Shown here: positions 51,068 through 52,945 of the stretch, piece after piece
Layout of the letters: every line of letters begins with the position of its first letter
How positions within the stretch are numbered: position 1 is the first letter of the stretch
DNA from: Betaproteobacteria bacterium
GTDB lineage: Bacteria; Pseudomonadota; Gammaproteobacteria; Burkholderiales; Ga0077523
Direction of reading: 5' to 3'
Assembly: GCA_025350245.1 (NCBI GenBank)
Contig: JANXYG010000032.1
Span: forward strand, 1-52,945
Length of the DNA: 52,945 bases
The notes under the pieces: model-generated
What the model saw: the letters and a program-made list of their open reading frames with translations, nothing else
Told to the model about the DNA's origin: nothing
Database searches by the model: none
Position numbers and translations under genes: made by a program

Positions 51068-52726
51068 ATGAGCGATACCGGCATTTCCCGTCCACCCGTC
51101 GCCGGTGGGGCGCTGTGGCGCTGGGTCGATCGCAACGTGATCGATCTCGGACGCCGGATGCGCCTGTCGTACCTGCCGCCGCTCATGGTCTACATGGCGG
51201 CCGGGATCGCCGGGCTCACCGGCATCGTCGGCACCTTCTTCGTCAAGGAGTATCTCGGCTTGTCGGCCGCATTTCTGGCCGCGCTCGGCTTCTGGGCGGG
51301 GTTGCCGTGGGCGATCAAGATGCCCATGGGGCACCTGGTCGACCTGCTCTGGAAGTACAAGGGCACGCTGGTATACCTGGGCGCCAGCCTGGTCTGCGCC
51401 AGCCTGCTGATCATGGTGGGCCTGTTGTCCGATCGGGCGGCGATGGAGGCGGTGATGAAGGCCGAAGCCTGGTACGTGCTGGCCGCACTGCTGTCGCCGC
51501 TCGGTTATGTGCTCCAGGACGTGGTCGCGGATGCGATGACGGTCGAGGCGGTGCCGCGCCTCGACCACAACGACCAGCCGGTGTCGGCCGAGGAGCGTCG
51601 CGCCGGCCACGTGACCATGCAGACGCTGGGCCGGGTGGCGATCGTCGGCGGCGGCGTGCTGGTGGCGTTCGTGAACGTGGTGCTGTTCAAGGACGTCGGC
51701 ATGCTCAGCCCGGCCGCAAAGGTCGCGGTCTACCGGCAGATATACCTGCTGGCGCTGCTGATTCCCGTCATCTCCGTTTGCGGGGTCCTCCTCGCCGGTC
51801 ATCTGCAACGCCGTGAAGCGAAGCGGCTTGGTGCTCGTGGCCATAGCCGGGACGAGGTCGAGGTCATGCTGCACGGCCACCTGGAGCGACCGGCCGTCAA
51901 CTGGTGGATTCTCGGCGGCAGTGCCGTGTTTGTGGCGTTCACCGTGTCGATCGGCCTGTCTGACATCCCCTACGACCAGGAGATCGTCTTCGTCGGCTCG
52001 ATGGCGATCGTGCTGTTTCTCATGACCCGGCTGGTGCGCGAACTCGAACCGGAACAACGCAACGTGCTGATCGGCACCGCCTTGCTGGTGTTCGTGTTCC
52101 GGGCGATGCCCGGCCCGGGCGCCGGCGCCACCTGGTGGATGATCGACCAGCTCGCATTCGACCAGCAGTTCCTCGCGGTGATGTCGCTCATCGGATCGGT
52201 GCTGGCCCTGCTGGGCATGTTCGTGTTCCGGCGCTTCATGGCCGAGAGCTCGATGGTGCGGGTGCTGGGGTTCCTGACGGTCGCCGGCACCGTGCTGTCG
52301 CTACCGAGCGTGGCCATGTTCTACGGATTTCACCACTGGACCGCGGCGCATACCGGTGGCGTGGTCGACGCCCGCTTCATCGCGCTGGTCGATACCGCGC
52401 TCGAATCACCGCTCGGCCAGATCGCGATGATCCCGATGCTGGCGTGGATCGCCAATTCCGCTCCGGACCGTCTCAAGGCCACCTACTTCGCGGTGATGGC
52501 CTCGTTCACCAACCTGGCGCTGTCCCTGTCGAACCTGGGGACCAAGTACCTCAACGGTGCCTATACCGTCACGCGCGAAGTCAAGGACGTCGTGACCGGC
52601 GCCATCAAGGTGCCGGCCGACTACAGCCAGCTCGGCAGCCTGTTCATCCTCGCCATCACGATCGGCTTCGTGCTGCCGATGCTGGCCATCCTGGTGGTAC
52701 GCACCACGCGCTTCCGCAGCGCGTGA
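51068..52726 (+). CDS. MFS transporter, folate-biopterin transporter (BT1)-like
   Basis: Integral membrane protein of 552 residues with about 12 membrane segments. Parts resemble the BT1 branch of the major facilitator superfamily: the early FWAGLPWAIKMPMGHLVDLL segment, LQDVVADAMTVEAVPR in the first half, ATWWMIDQLAFDQQFLAV in the second, and SFTNLALSLSNLGTKYL near the end. Substrate is unknown; pterin or folate uptake is only a family-level guess. Preceded by a 139-base gap with no clear promoter or terminator. ATG at 51068 without a strong ribosome site. Confidence 0.6.
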   Translation: MSDTGISRPPVAGGALWRWVDRNVIDLGRRMRLSYLPPLMVYMAAGIAGLTGIVGTFFVKEYLGLSAAFLAALGFWAGLPWAIKMPMGHLVDLLWKYKGTLVYLGASLVCASLLIMVGLLSDRAAMEAVMKAEAWYVLAALLSPLGYVLQDVVADAMTVEAVPRLDHNDQPVSAEERRAGHVTMQTLGRVAIVGGGVLVAFVNVVLFKDVGMLSPAAKVAVYRQIYLLALLIPVISVCGVLLAGHLQRREAKRLGARGHSRDEVEVMLHGHLERPAVNWWILGGSAVFVAFTVSIGLSDIPYDQEIVFVGSMAIVLFLMTRLVRELEPEQRNVLIGTALLVFVFRAMPGPGAGATWWMIDQLAFDQQFLAVMSLIGSVLALLGMFVFRRFMAESSMVRVLGFLTVAGTVLSLPSVAMFYGFHHWTAAHTGGVVDARFIALVDTALESPLGQIAMIPMLAWIANSAPDRLKATYFAVMASFTNLALSLSNLGTKYLNGAYTVTREVKDVVTGAIKVPADYSQLGSLFILAITIGFVLPMLAILVVRTTRFRSA

Positions 52727-52730
52727 GAGG

Positions 52731-52865
52731 TGACGTCCACCCCCAGGCTGCGCTGCGCCTTCCCCCTCGAGGGGGCGCCCCGTCCTCGGGGGACCCTGTG
52801 GGCGGGGCCCCTTCGCTTCAGAAGTCCCTTCGTTTCCCACCCCCAGGCTGCGCTGCGCCTTCCAC
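52731..52865 (+). repeat. Intergenic GC-rich repeat after the BT1-like gene
   Basis: Begins four bases after the stop with TGACGTCCACCCCCAGG, the same boundary as at dnaJ, and runs in the direction of transcription through CTTCCCCCTCGAGGGGG, CCTCGGGGGACCCTG and CCCCTTCGCTTC. A second partial copy starts at about 52839. Confidence 0.9.
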
Positions 52866-52898
52866 CCGAGCATCACAGGCACCGGCTATCATCGAGCC

Positions 52899-52945
52899 AT
52901 GTACACGCCATCGCACTTCCGCCGCCACGACCAGGACGATCTGCA
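52899..52945 (+). CDS. Start of a PaiB-like FMN-binding regulator gene (truncated by window end)
   Basis: Only 15 codons are present (MYTPSHFRRHDQDDL). The MYTPSHF start is characteristic of the PaiB family of FMN-binding split-barrel proteins, annotated as negative transcriptional regulators. A TATCAT seven bases upstream could be a -10 element. The call rests on the N-terminal motif alone. Confidence 0.5.
   Translation, partial: MYTPSHFRRHDQDDL

Overview
The window is about 53 kb of high-GC chromosome from a betaproteobacterium, most likely of the Burkholderiales. The evidence is the gene order hrcA / hemH / grpE-dnaK-dnaJ, fur / bamE-dapB-carAB-greA, yhbY / rlmE-ftsH-folP-glmM, pstSCAB, tpiA-secG-tRNA-Leu-nuoA to nuoN, the family-level features of the proteins, and base composition. 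I see no phage, plasmid, insertion sequence, CRISPR or rRNA. Genus and species cannot be fixed from the sequence alone.

Layout. 1-5165 (minus strand): three tandem copies of an intergenic repeat, then dnaJ, dnaK, grpE (heat-shock chaperone operon with two recognisable sigma32-type promoters) and hemH. 5253-8993: the divergent pair hrcA (minus) and nadK-recN (plus), both apparently starting almost at their transcription start. 9030-16085: fur (minus), then bamE-dapB, carAB (with its own sigma70 promoter and a leader hairpin) and greA. 16162-22009: a DUF4149 membrane protein, yhbY (minus), rlmE with terminator, ftsH, folP-glmM. 22145-26175: a PhoB-type promoter and pstS-pstC-pstA-pstB, without phoU. 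26588-43402: tpiA, secG, tRNA-Leu(GAG), the complete 14-gene complex I operon nuoA to nuoN, and a Nudix hydrolase overlapping nuoN.

43578-48953 is the accessory part and the most interesting stretch. A crotonase-fold protein with both catalytic glutamates of the DSF synthase RpfF lies upstream of, and is probably cotranscribed with, a MerR-type HTH / PAS / GGDEF / EAL protein. Divergent from them is an Aas-type acyltransferase / acyl-ACP synthetase. This looks like a self-contained fatty-acid-signal locus: synthesis, sensing linked to cyclic di-GMP, and fatty acid recycling. Two features set it apart from the RpfF/RpfR pair known from Burkholderia: the sensor carries a DNA-binding domain, and its EAL domain has Lys in place of a catalytic Glu. 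The window closes with htpG (third sigma32-type promoter), a BT1-like MFS transporter and the first codons of a PaiB-like gene.

A second theme is a family of GC-rich intergenic repeats (about 80-120 bases per unit) at ten places. At nine of them the repeat starts 2-10 bases after a stop codon and points in the direction of transcription of the gene it follows, including inside the pst and nuo operons.
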